Shown: piece after piece, positions 34,941 through 44,584 of the stretch
How positions within the stretch are numbered: position 1 is the first letter of the stretch
How the letters are laid out: each line of letters begins with the position of its first letter
Source of the DNA: Candidatus Thiothrix sulfatifontis
GTDB lineage: Bacteria; Pseudomonadota; Gammaproteobacteria; Thiotrichales; Thiotrichaceae
Length of the DNA stretch: 64,000 nucleotides
Direction: 5' to 3'
Assembly (NCBI GenBank): GCA_022828425.1
Contig: CP094685.1
Span: 744,001-808,000 of the forward strand
The notes under the pieces: model-generated
What the model was told of the DNA's origin: nothing
Seen by the model: the letters and a program-made list of their open reading frames with translations, nothing else
Database searches by the model: none
Program-made: the position numbers and the translations under genes

Positions 34941-36173
34941 TCACCCCTTCACACACACCACCTGCTTCAACGTATGCAGCACTTCCACCAAATCGCTCTG
35001 CGCCGCCATCACCTTATCAATCGGTTTGTAAGCCGACGGCGTTTCGTCGATCACGCTTTCATCCACGCGGCATTCCACCCCCGCAACAGCGCGTTTATGC
35101 TCCTCCAGCGACACGCGGCGTTTCGCCTCAGTACGTGACATCACGCGCCCCGCGCCGTGGCTGCAACTGCAAAAACTTTCGGCATTACCCAGCCCGCGCA
35201 CGATGAACGATTTCGCCCCCATGCTGCCCGGAATAATCCCAAGCTGACCTTTTTGCGCACTCACCGCCCCTTTGCGCGTCACCCACACATCCTTGCCGTA
35301 ATGGTGTTCGCGGTTGATGTAGTTGTGGTGGCAATTCACCGCCTCCACGTCCGCCGTGAACGGGATCGGCAATACCTCGCGGATCGCCTGCAAAGTACGC
35401 GCCATCATCACCTCGCGGTTGGCTTGCGCGAAATCCTGCGCCCACGCCACCGCCGCCACGTAGTCGCGGAAATGCGGGCTACCTTCGGGGATGTACGCCA
35501 AATCCTTATCCGGCAAGTTGATGAAATAGCGTTCCATATCCTTTTTCGCCTGCTCGATAAAGTGCGTACCGATGGCATTGCCCACCCCGCGTGAACCGCT
35601 GTGCAACATCACCCACACGGTTTGGGTTTCATCCAGACACACCTCGATGAAATGGTTGCCCGTACCCAGCGTCCCCAAATGCTTCAAGTTATTGGTGTTT
35701 TTCAGGAACGGGTGCTTCTCGCACAACCGCTGGAAACCCGCACTCAACGCCAGCCATTTTTCCAGTACATCGTCCGGCGGATCACCCCAACTTCCGGTAT
35801 CGCGTTTACCGCGAGTCGCCACGCGCCCATGCGGAACAACCTTCTCAATCTTGCTACGCATCGCTTCCAACGAATCGGGCAAATCGGCTGCGGTCAAGGT
35901 GGTTTTCGCCGCCATCATCCCGCAACCCAAATCCACGCCCACCGCCGCCGGAATAATCGCCCCCACGGTCGGGATCACGCTGCCAATGGTTGCACCTTTC
36001 CCCAAATGCACATCCGGCATCGCCGCTACCCACTGGTGAATAAACGGCATCTGCGCAATGTTCAGCAATTGCTTTTTGGAGTTGTCGTCGAAAGGCACGC
36101 CTTTTGTCCACGCTTTAACGGGCGCGTGACCGGCTTCGTGGAGGACTTCGTAGGGAGTGGCGGTAGTGCTCAT
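34941..36173 (-). CDS. rtcB: RNA 3'-phosphate/2',3'-cyclic phosphate ligase RtcB
   Basis: This 410-residue GTP- and Mn-dependent ligase joins RNA 2',3'-cyclic phosphate (via 3'-phosphate) to 5'-OH ends. Family features include D-V-H-L-G-K-G-A-T-I-G, D-L-G-C-G-M (metal-binding cysteine), G-T-L-G-T-G-N-H-F-I-E, H-S-G-S-R-G, H-H-N-Y and the active-site histidine region C-S-H-G-A-G-R-x-M-S-R. A near-perfect sigma-54 promoter lies about 40-55 bases upstream, as expected for rtc genes controlled by RtcR. No rtcR or rtcA is in the window. Three truncated copies of its 3' end lie to the left. Confidence 0.96.
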   Translation of the reverse strand: MSTTATPYEVLHEAGHAPVKAWTKGVPFDDNSKKQLLNIAQMPFIHQWVAAMPDVHLGKGATIGSVIPTVGAIIPAAVGVDLGCGMMAAKTTLTAADLPDSLEAMRSKIEKVVPHGRVATRGKRDTGSWGDPPDDVLEKWLALSAGFQRLCEKHPFLKNTNNLKHLGTLGTGNHFIEVCLDETQTVWVMLHSGSRGVGNAIGTHFIEQAKKDMERYFINLPDKDLAYIPEGSPHFRDYVAAVAWAQDFAQANREVMMARTLQAIREVLPIPFTADVEAVNCHHNYINREHHYGKDVWVTRKGAVSAQKGQLGIIPGSMGAKSFIVRGLGNAESFCSCSHGAGRVMSRTEAKRRVSLEEHKRAVAGVECRVDESVIDETPSAYKPIDKVMAAQSDLVEVLHTLKQVVCVKG

Positions 36174-36212
36174 GGTGTTTTCCTTGCTTGTCGTTGGTTA
36201 CGCCGCAAGCAT

Positions 36213-36228
36213 TGCAAGGGGTGTGCCA
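36213..36228 (-). promoter_or_regulatory. Sigma-54 promoter of rtcB
   Basis: On the minus strand the -24/-12 elements read TGGCAC-N5-TTGCA, matching the consensus TGGCAC-N5-TTGCW. Expected transcription start is roughly 12 bases further, giving a short leader before ATG 36173. RtcR-dependent sigma-54 control of rtc operons is established in E. coli. Confidence 0.85.
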
Positions 36229-36406
36229 ACCACAAGAAAATATCAAAAGAATGCTATAAGCACTTGAAAATAAAAAGATAAAATTTTATTTATGCTTTTA
36301 AAGCCAAAAAATTAGCTCCGAGTTGCTATCTAAATAAATAAAAATCTATCTTTTAATTTATTACCACGTTAATAAAATAAGGTATATTCTGCGATCTACT
36401 TATCAA

Positions 36407-36440
36407 CAAAAAAGCTGGACAAGTGAGTACCTTGCCCAGC
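36407..36440 (-). terminator. Rho-independent terminator of the repeat-rich protein gene
   Basis: On the minus strand GCTGGGCAAG pairs with CTTGTCCAGC (one mismatch) and is followed by six T residues, about 55 bases beyond the stop of the gene ending at 36496. Confidence 0.8.
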
Positions 36441-36495
36441 CTGTATTTACTGTTACGGCATTAGATGATGAATCTGTTACCAACCGACGCAGTAT

Positions 36496-37548
<1,053 letters not shown>

Positions 37549-38003
37549 TTTTCGCTCCTACACTAAATGATTAAACGCTAAAAGATCATGGATCAGCTAA
37601 CGTCCTGACTGTTTACTGTTTTCCTATGGAGTCAGTAAAACAAGCCCCACATTATGGTTGTACCCTCTGAAGGTATAAATTGAAGCAAGGACAAACGCTC
37701 AAAATTTTCTTATAAGTGGCACGATAAAGAGTTTTATCCCAAACATCACCTTGATCGACTACTACATCTGTGGGTCATTGTGTTGCAACAGTTGGATGAT
37801 GGTCAGTAATTCTCATTTTAAACGAATGGTTGGCAGTGTAATCAATATGTTAAAAATCATGACCATTTTTTATGTGTTTTCAGTGCCTTGATTCATAAAG
37901 CATATTTTTCAAAATGAGAATTGCTGGATGATGGTTCGATTGTGCATACAATTACAATATAGGCGTAAAATTGATAAGTGTAGTATAGAATATTACGCCC
38001 ATA
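37549..38003. other. 455-base intergenic region with nested repeats
   Basis: No gene is evident. A 16-base inverted repeat with one mismatch (37804-37819 and 37911-37926, core AATTCTCATTTT) is flanked by a 10-base direct repeat TGGATGATGG (37793-37802 and 37925-37934). The pair encloses about 90 AT-rich bases. This could be a relic of a small mobile element or a regulatory structure. Confidence 0.6.
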
Positions 38004-38891
38004 TTAGCCTATCTCTGCCAACAGCATCTCCGTCATCCGCGCCGCCTGCTCCCCATACCCACTGCCAAACAAGTTGAAGTGGTTGAGGATGTGGTACAAG
38101 TTATACAACGTCTTGCGCACCGCATAGCCCGAATCCAACGCCCAAGCCGCGTTATACGCTGCATAAAAGTCTGCCCCAAACCCGCCAAACAGCTCGGTCA
38201 TCGCCAGATCGGTTTCGCGGTCGCCGTAATACACCGCTGGGTCATACACCACCGGGCTGCCATCCGGCAAATACGCCAAATTCCCACCCCACAAATCACC
38301 GTGCAACAACGAAGTCACCGGCTGATAATCGGTAAACAATGCGCCAATGCTTTCTTGCAAGCGCAAGCCTTGCTCATAAGAACGCGGCGGATAGCCATTA
38401 CGCCGCGCCCGTTCAAGTTGAAACCCCAGTCGTTCCTGTTGCCAGAACGCCACCCAGTCGTGTGTTTGAGTATTAAGCTGCGGGCTTGCGCCGATGGTAT
38501 TGCTACGAAACCACCCGTGTTGTGCAGCCGTGTGGCGGTGCATGGCAGCGAGTTGCGTACCCGCTTGTTGCTGATCACCGTGTTCTTGCAGCGGCAAATA
38601 TTCCAGCAACACATACGCCTGTTGCCCTTGCACCCCATAGCCCAGCGGCTCAGGCGCACGCAGGCTGGCACTGGCGCGGATTGCATTCAACCCATCCACT
38701 TCCGCCGCAAACATTTCCAGCAAACTCGCCTGATTTACTTTGAGGAAATAGCGGCTGCCATCGGCAAGTGTTACCGTACTGGTTTGGTTAATACAGCCGC
38801 CGCTGGCAGCGTCGACACGCGCAATCGCAATGCCCGTACCAAGGTGTTGCTGGAGCATCGGTAAGATCAAATCGGCGTTGCTGGATTTCAT
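38004..38891 (-). CDS. Fructosamine kinase family protein
   Basis: This 295-residue member of the fructosamine-3-kinase/YniA family has a phosphotransferase fold. It has S-G-G-C-I-N-Q-T near residue 27, K-V-N-Q in the N-lobe, catalytic L-L-H-G-D-L-W-G-G-N, and Y-D-P-A-V-Y-Y-G-D-R-E-T-D-L-A with the metal-binding aspartate. These kinases phosphorylate glycated amines so that the modification falls off, a protein-repair step. ATG 38891 fits the family start. It is divergent from the MipA gene, with 23 bases between starts. Confidence 0.9.
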   Translation of the reverse strand: MKSSNADLILPMLQQHLGTGIAIARVDAASGGCINQTSTVTLADGSRYFLKVNQASLLEMFAAEVDGLNAIRASASLRAPEPLGYGVQGQQAYVLLEYLPLQEHGDQQQAGTQLAAMHRHTAAQHGWFRSNTIGASPQLNTQTHDWVAFWQQERLGFQLERARRNGYPPRSYEQGLRLQESIGALFTDYQPVTSLLHGDLWGGNLAYLPDGSPVVYDPAVYYGDRETDLAMTELFGGFGADFYAAYNAAWALDSGYAVRKTLYNLYHILNHFNLFGSGYGEQAARMTEMLLAEIG

Positions 38892-38914
38892 TACATTTGA
38901 ACCGGGGATATAAC

Positions 38915-39640
38915 ATGAAGTATGCATTGTGTGCCGCACTCGCGCTGTTAGCAACCGCGCAAATACCTGCCGCCAGCGCCGAACCGCGCCAGTGGAATGT
39001 CGGCCTTGCCGCTACCGCCGACCAATCGCCATTCGTGGGGGGCGACACGCAAACCGGCGTCAAACCCGTCATCATTAAGGAAAACGGCTTTGATATTGCA
39101 GGCCCTGCATGGTCATTCAACGCCACTCCCGAACGTGAATTTTATGTGGGGGCAGGGCTGGATGAATGGGATCACGAACGCGGTGACAGCCCCGCATTGC
39201 AAGACATGGCGGAGCTGGATCGCGCCATCAATCTGCGGGCGGGCGGGGCTTGGAAACTCGCCACCGGCACGGTTGCCGCCGACCTTGCGCAAGATGTCGC
39301 CGCTCACGAAGGCGCCCAAGCCAAACTGCGCTACACCCATCACCTCGATACGCCCCTCAAGCTGCGCCCGTATGCGGAACTGCAATGGCTTTCTGCCGAC
39401 CTGACCGACTACTACGTGGGTGTCGATGCTGCCGAAGCCAAAGCAGACCGCCCTGCTTACCAAGCTGACGCCGCCCTCGCGCTGAAACTTGGCGTTACCT
39501 TGGAGAAACCCATCAATGAGCGCCTAACCTTGGTGGGTGGCGTGAATGCGACTGGCTATGACAGCGCGATTGCTGACAGCCCCATTATCGACAGCAGCAC
39601 GGTTTGGGGCGGGTATGCAGGCGCGGCCTACCGTTGGTAA
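38915..39640 (+). CDS. MipA/OmpV-family outer-membrane protein
   Basis: This 241-residue predicted beta-barrel has a signal peptide cleaved after about residue 22 (A-Q-I-P-A-A-S-A). The mature sequence is rich in alternating beta patterns and ends in ...G-A-A-Y-R-W, an aromatic C-terminus typical of barrels. Family features include V-G-G-D-T-Q-T-G-V-K-P and the final Y-A-G-A-A-Y. MipA scaffolds murein enzymes in E. coli; the role here is unknown. ATG 38915 has GGGGA seven bases upstream. An AIM24-like gene follows after 29 bases. Confidence 0.82.
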   Translation: MKYALCAALALLATAQIPAASAEPRQWNVGLAATADQSPFVGGDTQTGVKPVIIKENGFDIAGPAWSFNATPEREFYVGAGLDEWDHERGDSPALQDMAELDRAINLRAGGAWKLATGTVAADLAQDVAAHEGAQAKLRYTHHLDTPLKLRPYAELQWLSADLTDYYVGVDAAEAKADRPAYQADAALALKLGVTLEKPINERLTLVGGVNATGYDSAIADSPIIDSSTVWGGYAGAAYRW

Positions 39641-39669
39641 CACCTTTGCAATAATCGGAGAGTTTATCC

Positions 39670-40380
39670 ATGACAGTGTTTACAATAACCGGCGACGTTG
39701 ACCCGTTTTTACACGTTGCCATGCAAAAAGGCGACAAAATCTACTGCGAATCGGGCGCGATGGTGATGATGGAGGCCAATCTTGAGCTGAAAGGCCGCAT
39801 GACCGGCGGGCTAGGCAGTGCTCTAATGCGGCGTTTCACCAACGGCGAATCCCTGTTTCAGCAACACATCGAAGCCACACGCGGGGACGGTGATTGCCTG
39901 CTTTCCCCCGCGCTGCCCGGTGGCATGGAAATCATCGACGTGGGCGCCCGCCAATATTTGCTGAATGATGGCGCGTTCGTCGCCGCCACCTCCGGCACAG
40001 AAATGAAAGTGCGTACCCAAAGCATCGGCAATGCCTTGTTCGCGCAATCCGGCGGCTTTTTCGTCATGGAAACAGCGGGGACAGGGCAGGTTGCCGTATC
40101 CGGTTTTGGCTCAATGTTTTCGCTCGATGTGGAACCGGGCAACGATCTCACCATTGATAACGCCCATGTTGTGTGCTGGGACAGTGCCTTGCACTACGAA
40201 ATTTCTGTCGCCACCAGCAGTTCTGGCGGCGGTTTAGGTGGCATGTTTGGCAATCTGGTCAACAGCGTCACTAGCGGCGAAGGCGTGGTGTTGCGCTTCA
40301 GCGGGCGCGGCAAAGTGCATATTTGTTCGCGCAACCCCGCCTCATTTGCCGCCTTGGTGCAAAAAGGCATGACAGCCTGA
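39670..40380 (+). CDS. TIGR00266/AIM24-family protein
   Basis: This 236-residue protein matches the AIM24 family: the opening M-Q-K-G-D-K-I-Y-C-E-S-G-A-M-V-M-M, G-G-L-G-S-A-L-M-R-R-F near residue 45, and G-S-M-F-S-L-D-V-E-P-G mid-protein. The family forms beta-prism trimers; its biochemical role is not known. A GGAG ribosome site precedes the ATG. It probably shares a transcript with the MipA gene. Confidence 0.88.
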   Translation: MTVFTITGDVDPFLHVAMQKGDKIYCESGAMVMMEANLELKGRMTGGLGSALMRRFTNGESLFQQHIEATRGDGDCLLSPALPGGMEIIDVGARQYLLNDGAFVAATSGTEMKVRTQSIGNALFAQSGGFFVMETAGTGQVAVSGFGSMFSLDVEPGNDLTIDNAHVVCWDSALHYEISVATSSSGGGLGGMFGNLVNSVTSGEGVVLRFSGRGKVHICSRNPASFAALVQKGMTA

Positions 40381-40397
40381 GTCAGCAATGGGGGTGA

Positions 40398-40994
40398 CTA
40401 ACGCAACCGCAATTGCTGCCCTGCATTGATGTTATTGGAGGCGGTCAACTGATTCAGCGAAACCAGACGCTCGATGCTGACCCCTGTTTGGCGCGAAATC
40501 GCATACAGCGTTTCGCCAACCTTGACCACGTACCGATCCACCGCAGCCTCCGCAGAGCTGACATTAGCCATTGGCAGCATTTCTTTGTCAGGCGTCTTCC
40601 GAGGCTGTGCGGTATTAGGCAGATCAAAAAGCTTCAGCGGCTGACCTTCTTTCAGATTATTCAGGGAAGGCAGTTGGTTAAGGACAATCAAATTCTTAAT
40701 CGGAACGCCAGATTTACGCATAATCGCGTATAGCGTATCGCCTTTCTGCACAATATAAAAATTATCAGCAGCACTTGGGCTACTGCTGGCAGGCGCAGTT
40801 GGTGGAGAAATCGCCAACTGATTGGCAATGATTTGATCAAAATACGCAGAATCTGTCGGACTGGAACCTCCCTTCAGGGGAACGCAGTTGTAAGTATCCT
40901 CAGCAGCCAGTGTTGCTCCGCTGGTCATCGCACAGGCCAACAAAAACGACTGCCCTAGTCGTACCTTCTCAATCAGAAAATTATCGGCAAACAT
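40398..40994 (-). CDS. Protein with two LysM domains
   Basis: This 198-residue protein has an N-terminal hydrophobic stretch (F-L-L-A-C-A-M-T-S-G-A-T-L-A-A) acting as a signal. Two LysM repeats follow: Y-I-V-Q-K-G-D-T-L-Y-A-I near residue 80 and Y-V-V-K-V-G-E-T-L-Y-A-I near 155. LysM binds peptidoglycan. No catalytic domain is present, so it is probably a cell-wall tether or adaptor. It is divergent from rlpA. Confidence 0.85.
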   Translation of the reverse strand: MFADNFLIEKVRLGQSFLLACAMTSGATLAAEDTYNCVPLKGGSSPTDSAYFDQIIANQLAISPPTAPASSSPSAADNFYIVQKGDTLYAIMRKSGVPIKNLIVLNQLPSLNNLKEGQPLKLFDLPNTAQPRKTPDKEMLPMANVSSAEAAVDRYVVKVGETLYAISRQTGVSIERLVSLNQLTASNNINAGQQLRLR

Positions 40995-41312
40995 TATAAA
41001 ACCCCTTTTTTATTATACGCTTGTATACATACTGTAATGCTACGGACGCTGACAGCAATCCCACCAAGGGTTGGTTGCATTATCCATTAGACAAATATAT
41101 CAGCATCTGTGACGAATGCCCATTTGAATTGTAGGCAACGCCGCTCATCCGCCATTATCGGCACTTTTTCTACCGCTTATCTGCTCTCAGCGACCGTCAG
41201 TTGCGGTTATCGCCCGCGTTTTTGCGCCTGTCTAGGGGGCGCGTTTCTATTAGTTCGCTTTATGAAAATATGGACACATCAAATAACAAACATTCAAAAA
41301 GCGAGATCACCC
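40995..41312. other. 318-base divergent spacer between LysM and RlpA genes
   Basis: The region must hold two divergent promoters. I see no convincing -35/-10 pair, repeat or RNA structure. The rlpA frame is open across part of it, but without a ribosome site or signal-peptide-like sequence until ATG 41313. Confidence 0.4.
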
Positions 41313-41789
41313 ATGAAAAACAACAAATTAATCAAATCTTTAGCCCATTTCATTGGATGCACTTTCGTTTGCTTACAACTGTTTGGCGGCGTCGCCAATG
41401 CCGACTATCTTGTTTATCAAGTGAGCAACGTACAGCAATACGACCTCTACGAAAAACCGCAAGCCGCTTATCAGCCAGCACCTGAACAAACTAACCGCTC
41501 GTCAAATATCGGCAAAGCCTCCTACTATGGAACCCAATACCACGGACGCCCAACCGCGAGTGGCGAAACCTACGATATGTATGCCATGACTGCTGCACAC
41601 CCCAACTTGCCTTTCGGTACACTTATTCGTGTTACCAATCTGCAAACGGGGCAATCTGTCACGGTGCGCGTTAATGACCGTGGCCCATTCAAACCGGGTC
41701 GTATCGTGGATGTTTCACAAGCCGCCGCCGAACAGTTAGGGTTGCTCCTCAATGGCACTGCTGACGTACAACTGGACATCGTTGGTTAA
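41313..41789 (+). CDS. rlpA: RlpA-like septal/cell-wall protein
   Basis: This 158-residue exported protein has a signal peptide ending around V-A-N-A and a double-psi beta-barrel: [19 protein letters not shown], then F-G-T-L-I-R-V-T-N, then V-N-D-R-G-P-F and [14 protein letters not shown]. These are RlpA hallmarks, including the catalytic-type D-R-G-P region. There is no SPOR domain, so it is a short RlpA. ATG 41313 gives a normal signal sequence; a longer frame from 41109 does not. Its stop overlaps the leuA stop by four bases. Confidence 0.88.
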   Translation: MKNNKLIKSLAHFIGCTFVCLQLFGGVANADYLVYQVSNVQQYDLYEKPQAAYQPAPEQTNRSSNIGKASYYGTQYHGRPTASGETYDMYAMTAAHPNLPFGTLIRVTNLQTGQSVTVRVNDRGPFKPGRIVDVSQAAAEQLGLLLNGTADVQLDIVG

Positions 41790-43465
41790 TAAGCTTCACC
41801 CACCAAGCGATTTGCCCCGCTGACCAAGGCTTTGATGGAGGCGGTAATGATATTGCCATCAATCCCCACGCCGTAACATTCGGCACTGCTGCCCACACCC
41901 GCCTGCCGCAATTCAATGAAAGCGCAGGCTTGCGCATCACCCGCATCCACGCTTGCGCCAATAGAACGCTCCTCGTAACTGCGCACTTGCACCCGAATCC
42001 CCGCCCCTTGCAAAGCATGAACTGCCGCATCAATCGGCCCATTCCCCGTCCCCGTGAGTTCGTGTCGAATGCCATCGCGCTCAATCACCAAGCGAATGCC
42101 TTGCGCATCACCCTGTTCAAACAAATGGTGTGCGCAATAACGCACGGGCGTAGCAGTCTCCAAATACGTCGCAGCAAAAATGCCCCAGATGTCGCTGGCA
42201 TTCACTTCGCAACCGTGCTGATCGGTGTGGTCTTTCACCACGCTGGAAAATTCGACCTGCAAGCGGCGCGGCATCACAATGCCATAAGCACTTTCCAGCA
42301 AGTACGCAATGCCGCCTTTACCCGACTGGCTGTTGACGCGAATCACCGAATCGTAACTGCGCCCCACGTCCGCCGGATCAATCGGCAAGTACGGCACGTT
42401 CCAGAACGATTCCGCCGTTTGCACCGCCAAGCCTTTCTTGATCGCATCCTGATGCGAGCCGGAAAACGCGGTAAACACCAAATCGCCCACATACGGGTGA
42501 CGCGGATGAATCGGCAATTGCGTGCAATATTCCGCCGTCCGCGCCACTGCGTTGATGTCGGAAAAATCCAAACCGGGCGCAATGCCTTGGGTGTAGAGGT
42601 TGAGTGCCAAGGTCACGATGTCAACGTTGCCGGTGCGTTCGCCGCTGCCGAACAAGCAACCTTCGACCCGATCAGCACCCGCCAACAACGCCAATTCTGT
42701 CGCTGCTACCGCTGTGCCTCGGTCATTGTGTGGATGCACACTGAGGATCACGCTGTCGCGGCGGGCAAGCTGGCGGTGCATCCATTCAATCTGGTCGGCG
42801 TACACATTCGGCGTTGCCATTTCGACAGTCGCGGGCAAGTTGATGATCACCGGATTGGTGGGGGTTGCGCCCCATGCAGCGGTCACGGCATCGCATACTT
42901 CACGAGCAAATTCCAATTCGGTGGCGCTGAAGGTTTCCGGGCTGTATTCCAACACCCATTCGGTTTCCGGTTGGTCGGCTGCCAAGTGCTTGATCAATTC
43001 CACCGCCGACACTGCCATGCCCAACACATCCGCCTTGCTCATCCCAAACACGGTGTCGCGGAACGGCTGAGAAGTGGCGTTGTAGACGTGCACAATCGCC
43101 CGCCGTGCGCCGCGCAAGGATTCCATTGTGCGCCGAATCAAATGCTCCCGCGCCTGCGTCAACACCTCGATGGTGACATCGGCGGGAATGTGCTTGCCTT
43201 CGATCAGCTCGCGCACAAAATCAAAATCGGTTTGTGACGCGGAAGGAAACGCCACCTCAATTTCCTTGAAACCGATGGTGCAGAGGGTGTGGAACATGCG
43301 CATCTTACGTTCCCCATTCATCGGCTCGAACAGTGATTGATTGCCATCGCGCAAATCGGTACTCATCCAGATCGGCGGCTGGGTAAGGGAACGGCTCGGC
43401 CATTGGCGGTCAGTCAAGGCGACGGGCGGGAACGGACGGTATTTGGTGGAAGGCTGTTTCAACAT
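41786..43465 (-). CDS. leuA: 2-Isopropylmalate synthase
   Basis: This 559-residue enzyme makes 2-isopropylmalate from acetyl-CoA and 2-oxoisovalerate, the committed step of leucine synthesis. The catalytic start [10 protein letters not shown] and the metal/HMGL motif [11 protein letters not shown] are visible, along with [14 protein letters not shown]-terminal LeuA allosteric dimer domain is present (from about residue 430). The length and N-terminus (K-Y-R-P-F-P-P-V) fit the long bacterial type. It is divergent from an Lrp/AsnC gene, a natural candidate regulator. Confidence 0.95.
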   Translation of the reverse strand: MLKQPSTKYRPFPPVALTDRQWPSRSLTQPPIWMSTDLRDGNQSLFEPMNGERKMRMFHTLCTIGFKEIEVAFPSASQTDFDFVRELIEGKHIPADVTIEVLTQAREHLIRRTMESLRGARRAIVHVYNATSQPFRDTVFGMSKADVLGMAVSAVELIKHLAADQPETEWVLEYSPETFSATELEFAREVCDAVTAAWGATPTNPVIINLPATVEMATPNVYADQIEWMHRQLARRDSVILSVHPHNDRGTAVAATELALLAGADRVEGCLFGSGERTGNVDIVTLALNLYTQGIAPGLDFSDINAVARTAEYCTQLPIHPRHPYVGDLVFTAFSGSHQDAIKKGLAVQTAESFWNVPYLPIDPADVGRSYDSVIRVNSQSGKGGIAYLLESAYGIVMPRRLQVEFSSVVKDHTDQHGCEVNASDIWGIFAATYLETATPVRYCAHHLFEQGDAQGIRLVIERDGIRHELTGTGNGPIDAAVHALQGAGIRVQVRSYEERSIGASVDAGDAQACAFIELRQAGVGSSAECYGVGIDGNIITASIKALVSGANRLVGEAY

Positions 43466-43594
43466 GGCACGCTGCTCTAGTGGTTAATGCGCTTAGTTTA
43501 AAAGAAAGGGCGTGGCAGGCGATTGCGTTTTGCGGGATAAAAACCTATCGTATTGGCAGTAAATTGCTAACAAAAACTCAATTATGGAATAATA

Positions 43595-44089
43595 ATGCAA
43601 CTCGACCGCTACGACTGGCACATCCTGCAAGTGCTGCAAGACAACGGCTGTATAAGCAATCAGGATTTGGCTGACCGCATTGGGCTGTCACCTTCGCCCT
43701 GTTTGCGGCGGGTACGGCTGCTGCAAGAGGCGGGTTTCATCACCGGCTATCGGGCGTTGCTGGATGCGAAAAAGCTCGGTCTGTCGTTGATGGCGTTAAT
43801 CCACATTTCGATGGATCAGCACACGCCGGAACGTTTCGACACCTTTGAAACCCGCATCGCTGACATTCCCGAAATACTCGAATGCCTGCTGATCACCGGG
43901 CAATCCGCCGATTACCAGCTCAAGGTGGTGGTGAAAGATATGGATGCGTATCAGGCATTGCTGCTCAACCGCATTACGCGCATACCGGGGGTGAGCGGGG
44001 TGCATTCCAGCTTTGTGTTGCGGCGGGTGGTGGATAAGGCGGCGTTGCCTATTGCCACCATCACAACCGATCCCACTCTGGCACGTTAG
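43595..44089 (+). CDS. Lrp/AsnC-family regulator
   Basis: This 164-residue leucine-responsive-type regulator has an N-terminal HTH (I-S-N-Q-D-L-A-D-R-I-G-L-S-P-S-P-C-L-R-R-V-R) and a C-terminal RAM ligand domain (about residues 70-150, including L-L-I-T-G-Q-S-A-D-Y-Q-L-K-V-V-V-K-D). The divergent neighbour is leuA, 129 bases apart, so regulation of leucine synthesis by an amino acid is plausible but not shown. Confidence 0.92.
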   Translation: MQLDRYDWHILQVLQDNGCISNQDLADRIGLSPSPCLRRVRLLQEAGFITGYRALLDAKKLGLSLMALIHISMDQHTPERFDTFETRIADIPEILECLLITGQSADYQLKVVVKDMDAYQALLLNRITRIPGVSGVHSSFVLRRVVDKAALPIATITTDPTLAR

Positions 44090-44243
44090 GATTGTGTGGC
44101 ACTTTATCCAACAATGACGCAATTTTCTGCTTCAAGTCGCCGAGGTTTTTAGTGCGCAACCGTTGCTCGATACCCGCAAAAGTTTCAAGCTGGCTTAATT
44201 GCGTTGTTAGCAAGTAGTTGGCAAGGCTATTCCGTGAACCCAT
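44061..44243 (-). CDS. Possible small hypothetical protein
   Basis: A 60-residue frame (M-G-S-R-N-S-L-A-N-Y-L-L-T-T ... W-D-R-L) has sensible amino-acid composition and is divergent from mazE, 24 bases apart. Its end overlaps the Lrp gene by 29 bases. No ribosome site is visible. It could be a small regulator or chance. Confidence 0.35.
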   Translation of the reverse strand: MGSRNSLANYLLTTQLSQLETFAGIEQRLRTKNLGDLKQKIASLLDKVPHNPNVPEWDRL

Positions 44244-44267
44244 GTTAATATAGCTATAATCATCCAC

Positions 44268-44513
44268 ATGGAAACCACTATGCGAACCTTGCAAATGACC
44301 TTTGATGACGATCTGGTAGCTGAACTTGATCAGGTTGTTCAGGAAAACCACACCAACCGTTCCGCCTTCACTCGCGAAGCCTTGCGCATCGCAATTGCAC
44401 TCTATCACCAACGCAAATTGGTAGAAAAACACCGCGCTGGCTACTTGCGCCACCCTGTTGCCCCCGACGAATTTTCAGTGTGGGAAGAAGAACAGGCATG
44501 GGGTGATGAATGA
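44268..44513 (+). CDS. Ribbon-helix-helix antitoxin (MazE-like partner of a broken MazF)
   Basis: This 81-residue protein, or 77 from ATG 44280, has a ribbon-helix-helix core (M-T-F-D-D-D-L-V-A-E-L-D-Q-V-V then R-S-A-F-T-R-E-A-L-R-I-A-I). The acidic C-terminus (F-S-V-W-E-E-E-Q-A-W-G-D-E) is typical of antitoxins that wrap around a toxin. It overlaps the start of the toxin gene by four bases (ATGA). A TATAAT box at 44255-44260 is only eight bases from the first ATG, so the message may be leaderless or begin at the second ATG. Confidence 0.82.
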   Translation: METTMRTLQMTFDDDLVAELDQVVQENHTNRSAFTREALRIAIALYHQRKLVEKHRAGYLRHPVAPDEFSVWEEEQAWGDE

Positions 44514-44584
44514 AGCGTGGCGAAATTCATTGGTATACCTTCAAAGAGCCGGATAAACGCATCTCCTTATACACAAGTCCCTAA
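44510..44584 (+). pseudogene. MazF/PemK-type toxin gene truncated by an IS
   Basis: The first 17 codons read M-K-R-G-E-I-H-W-Y-T-F-K-E-P-D-K-R, the usual start of a MazF/PemK endoribonuclease. The frame then runs into the left end of the IS element and stops after 25 codons. No matching toxin remainder is found beyond the right IS end, so the rest was lost. Confidence 0.85.

Noticed and set aside
34930-34950. Terminator of rtcB formed by GGGTGAGT and ACTCACCC
   Set aside because: The stem overlaps the stop codon and no U tract follows, so I did not list it as a terminator. It may be a hairpin of minor effect.
35601-36281. A 226-codon frame on the plus strand
   Set aside because: It is antisense to rtcB and His/Arg-rich.
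41930-43237. A 435-codon open frame on the plus strand
   Set aside because: It is antisense to leuA and its product is Arg/His-rich, a usual sign of a shadow frame.
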